A DNA stretch of 23,484 nucleotides, from NCBI GenBank assembly GCA_937900485.1, contig CALCEL010000096.1, forward strand, positions 1-23,484. Reading direction: 5' to 3'. Within the stretch, counting starts at the first letter, position 1; each line of letters opens with the position of its first letter. The stretch is from an uncultured Prevotellaceae bacterium. GTDB lineage: Bacteria; Bacteroidota; Bacteroidia; Bacteroidales; Bacteroidaceae. Shown here in pieces: positions 1-7,214 of the stretch. Under the pieces are notes generated by a model. The model was not told where the DNA came from. It was given only the letters and a program-made list of their open reading frames with translations, and did not search any database. The position numbers and the translations under genes were made by a program.

Positions 1-409
1 TCACCGCACCCGCAGATATGGCAAACGCCATATAGTTAGCATAGGCAGGCTCCGGCACAATAATCTCGTCACCAGGATTGAGACAGGAGAGGAAAGCGAA
101 AAGCACCGCCTCCGAGCCGCCGCTGGTGATGATGATATCATCAGCCGTGAGGTTAATGTCATACTTCTTGTAATAGCCCACCAGCTTCTCTCTGTAAGAG
201 CGATAACCCTGAGACGGACTATACTCCAATATCTTTCTGTCAATATTCTTTATTGCATCCAAAGCCACCTGAGGAGTAGGAAGGTCCGGTTGGCCTATAT
301 TTAAATGGTATACATGAACACCGCGCTTCTTGGCGTCCTCAGCAAGAGGAGCGAGTTTACGTATCGGAGAGCTCGGCATCTCAGTACCACGAATTGAAAT
401 CTTAGGCAT
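1..409 (-). CDS. Class I/II PLP-dependent aminotransferase, N-terminal 136 residues (cut by window edge)
   Basis: The reading frame starts at the ATG at 407-409 and is still open at the left edge, so only the N-terminal third is visible. The product begins MPKISIRGTEMPSSPIRKLA. It carries the NIGQPDLPTP substrate-lid motif (about residues 37-46), a Y-x-x-x-x-G segment (YSPSQGYRSYREKL, 63-76) and the TSGGSEAVLFAF loop (95-106) that contacts the PLP phosphate. All are typical of the aspartate/alanine aminotransferase superfamily (fold type I), which moves amino groups between amino acids and 2-oxo acids in the cytoplasm. The lysine that binds PLP lies outside the window, so substrate specificity cannot be judged. 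It is divergent from the carbamoylputrescine amidase gene, and a -7 box (TACCTTTG on the minus strand) lies at 495-502. Confidence 0.88.
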   Translation of the reverse strand, partial: MPKISIRGTEMPSSPIRKLAPLAEDAKKRGVHVYHLNIGQPDLPTPQVALDAIKNIDRKILEYSPSQGYRSYREKLVGYYKKYDINLTADDIIITSGGSEAVLFAFLSCLNPGDEIIVPEPAYANYMAFAISAGAV

Positions 410-494
410 AAATTTAATGTGTTGTTCTTTGCTATTTTGTCATACCATGCCACTAGTCGAAACATACGACACGACACAATATCACATACGGCGG

Positions 495-502
495 CAAAGG
501 TA
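495..502 (-). promoter_or_regulatory. Bacteroidota -7 promoter box for the aminotransferase gene
   Basis: The minus strand reads TACCTTTG, a full match to TAnnTTTG. It would give a leader of about 80 nt before the ATG at 409. No good -33 TTTG is seen at the expected spacing, so support is the -7 box and its position. Confidence 0.45.
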
Positions 503-546
503 ACAAATATTATTGTCATCTTAGGGGTATTATGATGAAAATTTTA

Positions 547-554
547 TATTTTTG
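547..554 (+). promoter_or_regulatory. Bacteroidota -7 promoter box for the carbamoylputrescine amidase gene
   Basis: TATTTTTG matches TAnnTTTG and lies only 18 bases before the ATG at 573. Transcription starting 5-7 bases downstream would leave a leader of about 12 nt with no room for a ribosome binding site. No -33 TTTG is evident 19-21 bases upstream. Confidence 0.5.
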
Positions 555-572
555 CAGCAAATTTACGACAAA

Positions 573-1448
573 ATGAAAGTAGGAATAATTCAGCAATCAT
601 GTTTGGAAGATGTCGACGACAACATTTCTAAGTTATGTGAGTCAATACGAAACGCCGCTTCAAGAGGCGCAGAGCTTGTGGTATTACAGGAGCTGCACAA
701 CTCACTATATTTCTGTCAGACCGAGAACACCGGCATGTTCGACCTGGCGGAACCAATCCCCGGCAAGTCCACTGACATCTACGGCGCCTTGGCAAAGGAG
801 CTGGGCATCGTGCTCGTGACGTCGCTCTTCGAGAGACGCGCCGCCGGCTTGTATCACAACACCGCCGTCGTGTTTGACAAAGACGGCTCGATAGCGGGAA
901 AATACAGGAAGATGCACATACCAGACGACCCGGCGTACTACGAGAAGTTCTATTTCACCCCGGGCGACATGGGCTTCCACCCGATACTGACCAGCATCGG
1001 CAAACTGGGAGTCCAGGTGTGCTGGGACCAGTGGTACCCCGAGGGGGCGCGTCTGATGGCGTTGCAGGGAGCGGAATTGCTTATCTACCCTACCGCCATC
1101 GGTTACGAGAGCAGTGACACCGACGACGAGAAGCAACGACAGAGAGAGGCATGGATCACCGTGCAGCGAGGACACGCCGTGGCCAACGGACTGCCAGTCA
1201 TCGCCGTCAACAGAGTGGGACACGAGAGCGACCCGTCAAAGGCCACTAACGGCATAATGTTCTGGGGCAGCAGCTTCGTGGCAGGACCACAAGGAGAAAC
1301 CCTGCACATGTCACCGACAGACAAGGAAGACATAGCCGTTGTCGACATCGACATGCGCAGAAGCGAGAACGTCAGACGGTGGTGGCCATTCCTGAGAGAC
1401 AGAAGAATAGACGAGTACGGTAAAATATTGAAAAGATTCATCGACTAA
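573..1448 (+). CDS. aguB: N-carbamoylputrescine amidase (nitrilase superfamily)
   Basis: This 291-residue protein is a carbon-nitrogen hydrolase. The family member it resembles hydrolyses N-carbamoylputrescine to putrescine, CO2 and ammonia, the last step of the agmatine route to polyamines. The catalytic Glu-Lys-Cys triad can be read at E40 (VVLQELHNSLYF), K113 (KYRKMHIPDDP) and C150 (VQVCWDQWYPEGAR); the CWDQWYPE context is characteristic of the AguB subgroup. Length is normal. I chose the ATG at 573 because the protein then begins directly with the first beta strand (MKVGIIQQ). An in-frame TTG at 552 would overlap the -7 box. Agmatine deiminase (aguA), its usual partner, is not in the window. 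The gene stands alone between a divergent aminotransferase and rplU, which has its own promoter. Confidence 0.9.
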   Translation: MKVGIIQQSCLEDVDDNISKLCESIRNAASRGAELVVLQELHNSLYFCQTENTGMFDLAEPIPGKSTDIYGALAKELGIVLVTSLFERRAAGLYHNTAVVFDKDGSIAGKYRKMHIPDDPAYYEKFYFTPGDMGFHPILTSIGKLGVQVCWDQWYPEGARLMALQGAELLIYPTAIGYESSDTDDEKQRQREAWITVQRGHAVANGLPVIAVNRVGHESDPSKATNGIMFWGSSFVAGPQGETLHMSPTDKEDIAVVDIDMRRSENVRRWWPFLRDRRIDEYGKILKRFID

Positions 1449-1469
1449 CGATGTTTTCGGTCAAAAAGT

Positions 1470-1500
1470 TTTGCGAGAAAATAAAAAAAGCGTAAATTTG
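1470..1500 (+). promoter_or_regulatory. Promoter of rplU-rpmA, full Bacteroidota consensus
   Basis: TTTG at 1470-1473 and TAAATTTG at 1493-1500 are separated by exactly 19 bases, a full match to the TTTG-N19-TAnnTTTG consensus of the Bacteroidota primary sigma factor. Transcription would begin near 1505-1508, leaving a leader of about 80 nt before the rplU ATG at 1586. Confidence 0.85.
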
Positions 1501-1505
1501 CGCCC

Positions 1506-1585
1506 GAATTATGCCGAAGGGGCTCAAAAAAGCGAACCGGAACAGGTTACGCCTCTCGGTGGAAAACCGTTTAATAAATAAAGTA
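1506..1585 (+). promoter_or_regulatory. rplU mRNA leader with two short GC hairpins
   Basis: The leader holds two small potential hairpins: AACC/GGTT (1535-1538 with 1545-1548) and CGGT/ACCG (1557-1560 with 1566-1569). Ribosomal protein operons are often autoregulated through 5' leader structures bound by the encoded protein. Here the stems are only 4 bp each, so a regulatory role is a guess from position. An in-frame ATG at 1511 within this stretch would add a basic 25-residue extension that L21 proteins do not have, so I read the stretch as untranslated. Confidence 0.3.
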
Positions 1586-1903
1586 ATGTACGCAATCGTA
1601 GAGATTAACGGTCAGCAGTTCAAGGTTGAGGAAGGCAAGAAAATCTTCGTTCACCACATCAAAGATGTAGAGGCTGGCGCAACTGCTGAGTTTGAGAAAG
1701 TATTATTAGTTGATAACAACGGCACAGTAACTGTAGGCACACCAGTCGTTGACGGTGCTAAGGTTGTCTGTGAGGTCCTCACTCCACTCGTAAAGGGTGA
1801 CAAGGTTCTTGTGTTCCACAAGCGTCGTCGTAAGGGCTACCGCAAGCTCAACGGTCACCGTGAGCAGTTCACAGAGTTGGCTATCAAGTCAGTTATCGCT
1901 TAA
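1586..1903 (+). CDS. rplU: 50S ribosomal protein L21
   Basis: This 105-residue protein begins MYAIVEINGQQFKVEEGKK, the conserved L21 N-terminus, and ends with the basic HKRRRKGYRKLNGHREQ segment that binds 23S rRNA (domain VI region, near L20). Length agrees with the family (about 103-105). The ATG at 1586 is chosen over the upstream in-frame ATG at 1511 because the L21 fold starts exactly here. It is followed 33 bases later by rpmA, the universal L21-L27 pair. Expression should be high from the consensus promoter at 1470-1500. Confidence 0.97.
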   Translation: MYAIVEINGQQFKVEEGKKIFVHHIKDVEAGATAEFEKVLLVDNNGTVTVGTPVVDGAKVVCEVLTPLVKGDKVLVFHKRRRKGYRKLNGHREQFTELAIKSVIA

Positions 1904-1936
1904 TTTACTAACAAATTATTAAAATCGTAAACAGAC

Positions 1937-2200
1937 ATGGCACATAAAAAAGGTGTTGGTAGTTCTAAGAACGGCCGTGAGTCACACTCAAAAAGACTCG
2001 GTCTCAAGCTTTTCGGAGGCGAATTCGCAAAGGCTGGTAACATCATCGTACGTCAGCGCGGAACAAAGCACTACCCTGGTAAGAACGTAGGTATCGGTAA
2101 GGATGACACTCTTTACGCTCTTGCTGATGGTATCGTGACTTTCAAGAGAGGACGTCTCAACCGCAGCACAGTATCTGTAGAGCCTGTAACAGCTGAGTAA
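1937..2200 (+). CDS. rpmA: 50S ribosomal protein L27
   Basis: This 87-residue protein starts MAHKKGVGSSKNGRESHSKR, the conserved N-terminal tail that reaches the peptidyl transferase centre. It continues with the L27 core (RLGLKLFGGEFAKAGNIIVR, then RQRGTKHYPGKNVGIGKDDTL). There is no N-terminal extension of the kind cleaved by Prp protease in Firmicutes; the tail begins directly after the start Met. It is the second gene of the rplU-rpmA operon and is followed by a strong intrinsic terminator at 2222-2259. Confidence 0.98.
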   Translation: MAHKKGVGSSKNGRESHSKRLGLKLFGGEFAKAGNIIVRQRGTKHYPGKNVGIGKDDTLYALADGIVTFKRGRLNRSTVSVEPVTAE

Positions 2201-2221
2201 GCATGCACGCTCATTAGTACA

Positions 2222-2259
2222 AGAGTGCAGTAGTCCCAGCGGCTATTGCATTCTTTTTT
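2222..2259 (+). terminator. Rho-independent terminator after rpmA
   Basis: A 12-bp stem (2222-2233 with 2243-2254, including two G-T pairs) encloses a 9-base loop and runs into six consecutive T (2254-2259). It lies 21 bases after the rpmA stop and should end the ribosomal protein transcript. Confidence 0.85.
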
Positions 2260-2321
2260 GTACACTTCACACATGAAAAGACACTACCCTACCATGAAAT
2301 CATAAACAACAGACAACAACC

Positions 2322-3779
2322 ATGACACAATCCGTAAGAAAATTTCTTCCTGGTGACTTCAACAGGAAAAGAGCTCTGATGTTCGCCATCACCACCATCA
2401 TAACACTCATCGTGTGGAACCTGCCATCTCAATGCTTCGGCATAGACGGGCTCACAATCGTACAACAACGCGTGATCGCTATCTTCATCATGGCGGTATT
2501 ACTGTGGATCACAGAGTCGATACCTGCCTGGGCCACATCCGTGACCATCATCTTCGTCCTGCTCTTCTGCGTCAGCGACTCTGCTTTCAACTTCATGCAG
2601 GACTCAGAGGGAGAAGCCGGCAAACTCTTAGACTACCAGGGCATAATGGCATGTTTCGCCGACCCAACAATCATACTGTTCCTCGGCGGATTCGTCTTAG
2701 CGATAGCAGCGACAAAGTCAGGACTCGACGTGGTTATGGCACGCACGCTCATCAAGCCCTTCGGAAATAAGTCCGACAACGTGCTGTTAGGATTCATTCT
2801 CATCACGGGAGTCTTCTCGATGTTCATCTCCAACACTGCTACCGCGGCCATGATGCTCACCTTCCTCACACCCGTGTTCAAGTCGCTTCCGGCAAACGGC
2901 AAAGGCAGAGTCGCGCTCACGATGGCCATACCTATAGGCGCCAACTTCGGAGGAATGGGAACACCTATCGGCACACCGCCTAACGCTTTCGCCTTTAAGA
3001 CCCTGAACGAATGCGGTTTGGAAATCGGATTCGATAAATGGATGATGGTGATGATACCTTTAGTGTTAGTAATGCTGGTGATGTCATGGATTATCATCAA
3101 GCACCTCTTTCCTTTCTCCAAACGCACTATAGAATTAGAGATTGAGGGAAATATCGAGTGGAACTGGCGCACTTATGTCGTGGCGATAACGTTCGTCGCT
3201 ACCATACTGCTTTGGATATTCGGAAAACAGGTGGGCATCAACGCCAACACCGTTGCCATGCTACCCATCGCCGTCTTCGCCTTCACAAGGATAATCACAG
3301 GCGAGGACCTCAGGGACATAGACTGGGAAGTGATATGGATGGTTGCGGGAGGATTCGCACTGGGACTGGCGATGAACGGAACGGGACTGGCTCAAGTAGC
3401 AGTCAAGAGCATACCTTTCGGTACCTGGAACCCTATCGTCATCCTGGTAATATCTGGCTTGCTATGCTTCACACTGAGCAACTTCATATCCAACACAGCC
3501 ACCGCCGCTCTTCTGATTCCTATACTCACCGTGGTATGCGAGGGTATGGGCGACGCACTCAACCCTATCGGTGGAACATCTACTGTCATCATAGGAATAG
3601 CGATTGCCGCAAGCTGCGCCATGTCTCTTCCTATCAGCACCCCGCCTAACGCCATAGCCTACTCCACTGGACTCATAGAGCAAAAGGACATGGCAAAGGC
3701 AGGTTTCTTGTCCGGAATACTAAGCCTCATATTGGGTTATGTGGCTCTTATCATATTCTGTAAGACTGGTATCTTATAA
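2322..3779 (+). CDS. DASS/SLC13-family sodium-coupled anion transporter (probably C4-dicarboxylate)
   Basis: This 485-residue membrane protein has about a dozen hydrophobic segments and the inverted-repeat signatures of the divalent anion:Na+ symporter family. Two SNTATAA motifs (residues 170-176 and 390-396) mark the Na+ and substrate sites in the two halves, each followed by a proline-rich PPNAFAF (219-225) or PPNAIAY (441-447) segment. VcINDY-type members import succinate, malate or fumarate with sodium; sulfate or citrate carriers belong to the same family, so substrate is inferred. Length suits the family (460-500). It follows the rpmA terminator by 62 bases with no consensus promoter seen, and ends before a pair of hairpins at 3859-3938. 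A sodium-driven dicarboxylate carrier would fit with the OadGAB pump encoded at 8117-11522. Confidence 0.88.
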   Translation: MTQSVRKFLPGDFNRKRALMFAITTIITLIVWNLPSQCFGIDGLTIVQQRVIAIFIMAVLLWITESIPAWATSVTIIFVLLFCVSDSAFNFMQDSEGEAGKLLDYQGIMACFADPTIILFLGGFVLAIAATKSGLDVVMARTLIKPFGNKSDNVLLGFILITGVFSMFISNTATAAMMLTFLTPVFKSLPANGKGRVALTMAIPIGANFGGMGTPIGTPPNAFAFKTLNECGLEIGFDKWMMVMIPLVLVMLVMSWIIIKHLFPFSKRTIELEIEGNIEWNWRTYVVAITFVATILLWIFGKQVGINANTVAMLPIAVFAFTRIITGEDLRDIDWEVIWMVAGGFALGLAMNGTGLAQVAVKSIPFGTWNPIVILVISGLLCFTLSNFISNTATAALLIPILTVVCEGMGDALNPIGGTSTVIIGIAIAASCAMSLPISTPPNAIAYSTGLIEQKDMAKAGFLSGILSLILGYVALIIFCKTGIL

Positions 3780-3858
3780 GGTCGCGTAACGCTGTCATCG
3801 GTGTCGCCCTGCCAGAAAAGAGAAAACGAAAAATGACAGCAAATCAATAACGGGCAGC

Positions 3859-3881
3859 CTCATCACAATGACTGTGATGAG
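3859..3881. terminator. Perfect 9-bp hairpin downstream of the DASS gene
   Basis: CTCATCACA (3859-3867) pairs perfectly with TGTGATGAG (3873-3881) around a 5-base loop. No T tract follows on either strand, so it may serve as an RNA-stabilising 3' stem rather than a terminator. It sits 10 bases before the larger hairpin at 3892-3938. Confidence 0.4.
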
Positions 3882-3891
3882 AGCCAGACTT

Positions 3892-3938
3892 AACAATCAG
3901 GAGTGACTCACCCAAATGAAGTCACTCCTGATTGTTTT
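3892..3938. terminator. Long perfect hairpin between convergent genes, probable bidirectional terminator
   Basis: AACAATCAGGAGTGACT (3892-3908) is perfectly complementary to 3920-3936, a 17-bp stem with an 11-base loop, followed by TTTT on the plus strand. It lies between the convergent DASS transporter (plus) and ApbE (minus) genes. The rest of 3780-4135 shows no supported gene: a hydrophobic 67-codon minus-strand frame (3897-4100) ends inside this hairpin and is probably chance. A weaker 8-bp inverted repeat (GCTGTCAT 3791-3798, ATGACAGC 3833-3840) is also present. Confidence 0.65.
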
Positions 3939-4135
3939 ACCGTCATAACATATAATCCGCCATAGAGGAAGGAGCGATACAACTCCGACAAGAGGAGCCA
4001 TAACACTGAGAGGCGTAATGTTTATTGACACACGAGACGTACGGACAGCATCAAATAACAACACACAGTGTAGTGTGAACACTGGTATGAAAGTTATCAT
4101 CTTAGCATCCCTTCCCGTCGCGGCGACGGCCTGCG

Positions 4136-5146
4136 TTAATGTGACGATGACAGGAAATTACGCAACGAAGGACTATACACAACACGATATGCCGTAGAGC
4201 CGGGCAGTGGTGACAATATAAAATAAGCATGGATGTCCGGATGGCGCTCAAGCACCGCCAACGAGCACTCAAGGCCCAACACCATAAACGCTGTGGCATA
4301 AGCGTCCGCCGTCATACAGTCCGAAGCTACCACCGTCGCAGACAGCACATCCTGACTGGCGGGGTATCCGGTACGAGGGTCTATGGTATGCGCATAGCGT
4401 ATCCCATCCTTATAATAGAAGTTACGGTAGTTACCGCTCGTCGCCACACCGCCTGCTGTCAGTCTGAGGACATCCTGATAATGTCTGTTGACAGACAGCG
4501 AGTCCTCCTCCGGCGTGTTGACGGCGACCGTCCACGGCTTACCGCCCGGATTGACTCCCTTCAAGGCTATCTCGCCACCGATCTCAACAAGATAGTTAGT
4601 CACACCTTTTGACCACAGCCATCGGCCCACCACGTCACAGGCATAGCCCTTGGCGATGCTCGACGCATCAAGCAAGGTACGTTTGTCTTTCTTACGTACA
4701 CGTCCACGTTTGTCCAGACGCACGGAGTGGTAACCGACGAAACGTCTGACACTGTCCACCATGCACTGCGTGACATCCTCCTTCTTACGGAACCCGAATC
4801 CCCACAGATTCACAAGAGGTCCGACGGTCATGTCGAAAGCGCCGTCGGTGTCTGCCGAGACACTCCATCCATTAGTCATGACATTACGTACATGCTCATT
4901 GACACGCACCTTCCTGTCATTGCTGTTGACACGAGCAAGCACCGACCGCTCGTTAAACATGGACAGCGAGTTGTCGACGTCAGCGAACAACCTCTCTATA
5001 CTGTCCGTATAATCACACGTACCCTCATAGATGATGTGGTACGAGGTATGAAACACCGCACCTTCAAGTCTGAAATAGTCACCTGCCTCACAAAGAAGTG
5101 ACGTCAGGAAAAGCAAAAAAGAAAATAACGTCCTGATCACGTTCAT
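4136..5146 (-). CDS. apbE: FAD:protein FMN transferase, ApbE family, exported
   Basis: This 336-residue protein has a hydrophobic export signal (residues 4-18). ApbE enzymes use Mg2+ and FAD to attach FMN through a phosphoester bond to Thr/Ser of target proteins such as NqrB/NqrC or RnfG/RnfD, outside the cytoplasmic membrane. Family motifs are clear: FDMTVGPLVNLWGFG (104-118), DASSIAKGYACD (160-171), EIGGEI (188-193), HTIDPRTGYPA (253-263) and the metal-binding D-x-x-x-ADAYAT block (276-285). Cys19 lies near the end of the signal, but its preceding residues (SLL) are a poor lipobox, so lipidation is uncertain. No NQR, RNF or other flavinylation substrate gene is in the window. It follows the terminator at 5161-5196 and may depend on read-through or an unseen promoter. 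Confidence 0.92.
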   Translation of the reverse strand: MNVIRTLFSFLLFLTSLLCEAGDYFRLEGAVFHTSYHIIYEGTCDYTDSIERLFADVDNSLSMFNERSVLARVNSNDRKVRVNEHVRNVMTNGWSVSADTDGAFDMTVGPLVNLWGFGFRKKEDVTQCMVDSVRRFVGYHSVRLDKRGRVRKKDKRTLLDASSIAKGYACDVVGRWLWSKGVTNYLVEIGGEIALKGVNPGGKPWTVAVNTPEEDSLSVNRHYQDVLRLTAGGVATSGNYRNFYYKDGIRYAHTIDPRTGYPASQDVLSATVVASDCMTADAYATAFMVLGLECSLAVLERHPDIHAYFILSPLPGSTAYRVVYSPSLRNFLSSSH

Positions 5147-5160
5147 GTGTCATATCACCA

Positions 5161-5196
5161 ATAAAAGAGTTGGCGGACAAAAAGGCCCACCAACTC
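5161..5196 (-). terminator. Rho-independent terminator after the Tp47/ZinT-like gene
   Basis: On the minus strand GAGTTGG...CCAACTC (5196-5190 with 5173-5167) forms a stem that extends past one mismatch through two more G-C pairs, followed by TTTTAT. It lies 29 bases after the stop of the 5225-6952 gene and before apbE, so it would separate the two transcripts. Confidence 0.7.
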
Positions 5197-5224
5197 ACAC
5201 TTCACTATTATCGAAGATAAACCA

Positions 5225-6952
5225 TTATCTGTTAGAAGCGTTCTCCTCGACGAAGAGTTTGATGGCGCTCTCGCACTGCTCGTCATCACCCTCCAGCACT
5301 CCCGCAGCCATCCAGTAAGCATACTTGCCTGTAGTCACCTGGAGCAACTGGTTCACGTCACTACCATAGCGGAACTCGATATGGTATGTATCGCTTGGAT
5401 TGTCTGGGCAGAGACAGAAGTAAGTGAACTCATCCTCGTTATCGTCGTCACTCTTGTAGATATTGAAGTCGAATATTTCTGCCACGTCCACCTTAGAGTA
5501 GTTGTGAGAGAACACCTCGTTGCCATCAGCGTCAAGTCCCTTGATGTTACGTCCGTCGAAGACAAACTTAGCGACGCTCTGTGTGAAGCCGCAGCAGAAC
5601 TGCATGTCGCTTGTGAAACCGTTGCTGCCGTCGCCGAACTTCTCAACAGCAGCCTCACCGATAACTGTTCCCTGCATTGAGTACAGCAATGCTGAAGCCA
5701 ATGCTGAGGCGTTATCCTCACCGACATACTTAGCGCACTCAGAAACCCACAGGCTCTGCCATTTCTCAGCGCCAGCACCCTGTGAACCGAAGAGCTCCAC
5801 GTAAGTGCCCTTCAGCTTTGTCTGCAGCTCAGTAGCCTCAGCCACTGTACCAAAAGTTATTGTCAGCCCTATAGAGATGTACTTCTCAGAGTCGAAGATA
5901 ACGTTATAGATGTCACCGTCAGCCACTGTGCCGTTGATCACGAGCTTACCGTCGTTGTATGAGTACTGATCCTCCGTCAAAGTTGTGGCAGTCTTACCAG
6001 AACCTTTCTTGACAGACGCCAGAGTGTAAGAAGCGTCGGCTGGTACATCATTGAACACGAGCCACTGCACAGGGTTCTCACCTGCCACAGCTGCGCCGTC
6101 GAGTGAGATAGACGCCTCAGTCTGCTGCTTAACATAGACATCACAGTCAACAGACACATTGTTCATACCCTTGAGGAGATAAGTGATATTCACGATTCTC
6201 TTTCCCTGAAGACCTGCTGTGTGTGTGTAGTGAGGCTTGTTGCCATGTGGCTCAGTGAACGCCTTAACACAGAACGCCATCTCAGCAGTGTTAAGCCACA
6301 GGTTGTTGAGAGCTGTCAGCGCATATTTCTGTCCATTGCTTGCTGTCAGCACAGCACCCTGAAGAGAAGCGCACGGTATGTCGTTTCTGTCAATACCCAA
6401 CTTAAGAAGGTAGTTACCCCAGTTGACACCGCTACCTCCTGTCAACGCCACAGTCGTAGTCACAGACGCCGGAGTGCTGTTGTAAGCTCCGAACGTGCCG
6501 TCAGCCTTATAGAGCTTGTACTCTGCGAACACTGTATCCTCGACAAATGAGAATCTCGCCTTCTGCTCGTCTGACAAAGACTGGTAGACATCCTCTGTCA
6601 TAGCCACACTGACCTCCTTAACACCAGACAGGACAGTGTTGTCCTCAGACACCACGTTGGCAGAGAATCTTGACGCCTTGGAGCTTGTGGCAGATGTGAA
6701 CGCATCAACACCATCGCTCTCAAGAGCTTCCTTGCTCTGTCTGAGCTCGCCGGCGAAGAACTCAGCGTATGTCATGTCTGTGGTGGCGTATCTCAAAGCC
6801 GCATCACTCGTCTCAGGAGTGAACTCTATATTCTTGACCTCATCCTTAGAGTAAGTCAACTTATTACCATCCAGAAGGTTTACCACTACGTTTTGTGCTG
6901 ATGAGGCCATGCTCACGGCAGCAAAAGCTGAAACAAAAAGTATACGTCTCAT
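5225..6952 (-). CDS. Secreted protein combining a Tp47-like region with a C-terminal ZinT/YodA-like metal-binding domain
   Basis: This 575-residue protein has a Sec signal peptide (MRRILFVSAFAAVSMASSAQ). The ATG at 6952 is chosen because it places the signal at the N-terminus; an upstream in-frame ATG at 7018 adds 22 unlikely residues. Residues 21-46 are a strand-rich lead-in (DGNKLTYSKDEVKNIEF) seen on many secreted Bacteroidota proteins. Residues 55-97 (YATTDMTYAEFFAGELRQS and onward) and 114-139 (VSVAMTE...ARFSFVED) resemble the Treponema pallidum 47-kDa lipoprotein Tp47, a penicillin-binding protein, from my memory of that sequence; the resemblance continues to about 360. Residues 395-555 resemble ZinT/YodA periplasmic zinc-binding lipocalins (WQSLW, VFDGRNIKG, YHIEFRYGSDVNQLL). 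Only one of the three ZinT zinc histidines seems kept (H524), with nearby cysteines C513 and C515. No clear promoter is seen. Function is inferred: metal or envelope-related. Confidence 0.72.
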   Translation of the reverse strand: MRRILFVSAFAAVSMASSAQNVVVNLLDGNKLTYSKDEVKNIEFTPETSDAALRYATTDMTYAEFFAGELRQSKEALESDGVDAFTSATSSKASRFSANVVSEDNTVLSGVKEVSVAMTEDVYQSLSDEQKARFSFVEDTVFAEYKLYKADGTFGAYNSTPASVTTTVALTGGSGVNWGNYLLKLGIDRNDIPCASLQGAVLTASNGQKYALTALNNLWLNTAEMAFCVKAFTEPHGNKPHYTHTAGLQGKRIVNITYLLKGMNNVSVDCDVYVKQQTEASISLDGAAVAGENPVQWLVFNDVPADASYTLASVKKGSGKTATTLTEDQYSYNDGKLVINGTVADGDIYNVIFDSEKYISIGLTITFGTVAEATELQTKLKGTYVELFGSQGAGAEKWQSLWVSECAKYVGEDNASALASALLYSMQGTVIGEAAVEKFGDGSNGFTSDMQFCCGFTQSVAKFVFDGRNIKGLDADGNEVFSHNYSKVDVAEIFDFNIYKSDDDNEDEFTYFCLCPDNPSDTYHIEFRYGSDVNQLLQVTTGKYAYWMAAGVLEGDDEQCESAIKLFVEENASNR

Positions 6953-7214
6953 AATATTTGTATTTTCTACTGTCCAATTGAAAACATCCGAGCATCCTTT
7001 GGGTTCCTCACTTCTCATGAGGAAAGGAACAAGTCGTCAGGGAAAAACATACCGAGAACGACAGTCTTGACCGCACCATGCAACTCAAGCGCATATCTTT
7101 CCAGTGCTCACATAATATATAAGGTGACATCCCAAAAACGTTCGTTACTTAACCTTGGAACAGCTATATAAATGTATTTTCAATTCCCTGCCATAACAGG
7201 GCGGATAATATGTT
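6953..7214 (-). other. 262-base spacer upstream of the Tp47/ZinT-like gene; no convincing promoter or gene
   Basis: This spacer should contain the promoter of the 5225-6952 gene and the end of the small gene upstream. I find no full TAnnTTTG on the minus strand; the closest is TACATTTA at 7176-7169, without a -33 partner. A short CCCTG/CAGGG hairpin (7186-7190 with 7197-7201) just after the upstream stop lacks a T tract. No known riboswitch core was recognised. Confidence 0.4.

Noticed and set aside
552..572. Upstream TTG start for the carbamoylputrescine amidase
   Set aside because: It overlaps the -7 promoter box at 547-554, so it would not be transcribed, and the added residues have no counterpart in the family.
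705..1223. 172-codon open frame antisense to the carbamoylputrescine amidase gene
   Set aside because: It mirrors a strongly coding gene with a complete catalytic triad and shows no family features of its own.
1511..1585. Basic 25-residue N-terminal extension of L21
   Set aside because: L21 starts at MYAIVEI; the extension falls in the predicted 5' leader directly after a consensus promoter.
3897..4100. 67-codon hydrophobic frame on the minus strand downstream of apbE
   Set aside because: It ends inside the 17-bp hairpin at 3892-3938, and no initiation signal or recognisable family is seen.
6953..7214. Riboswitch or zinc-responsive operator upstream of the Tp47/ZinT-like gene
   Set aside because: No recognisable riboswitch core or clear palindromic Zur-like site was found by eye.
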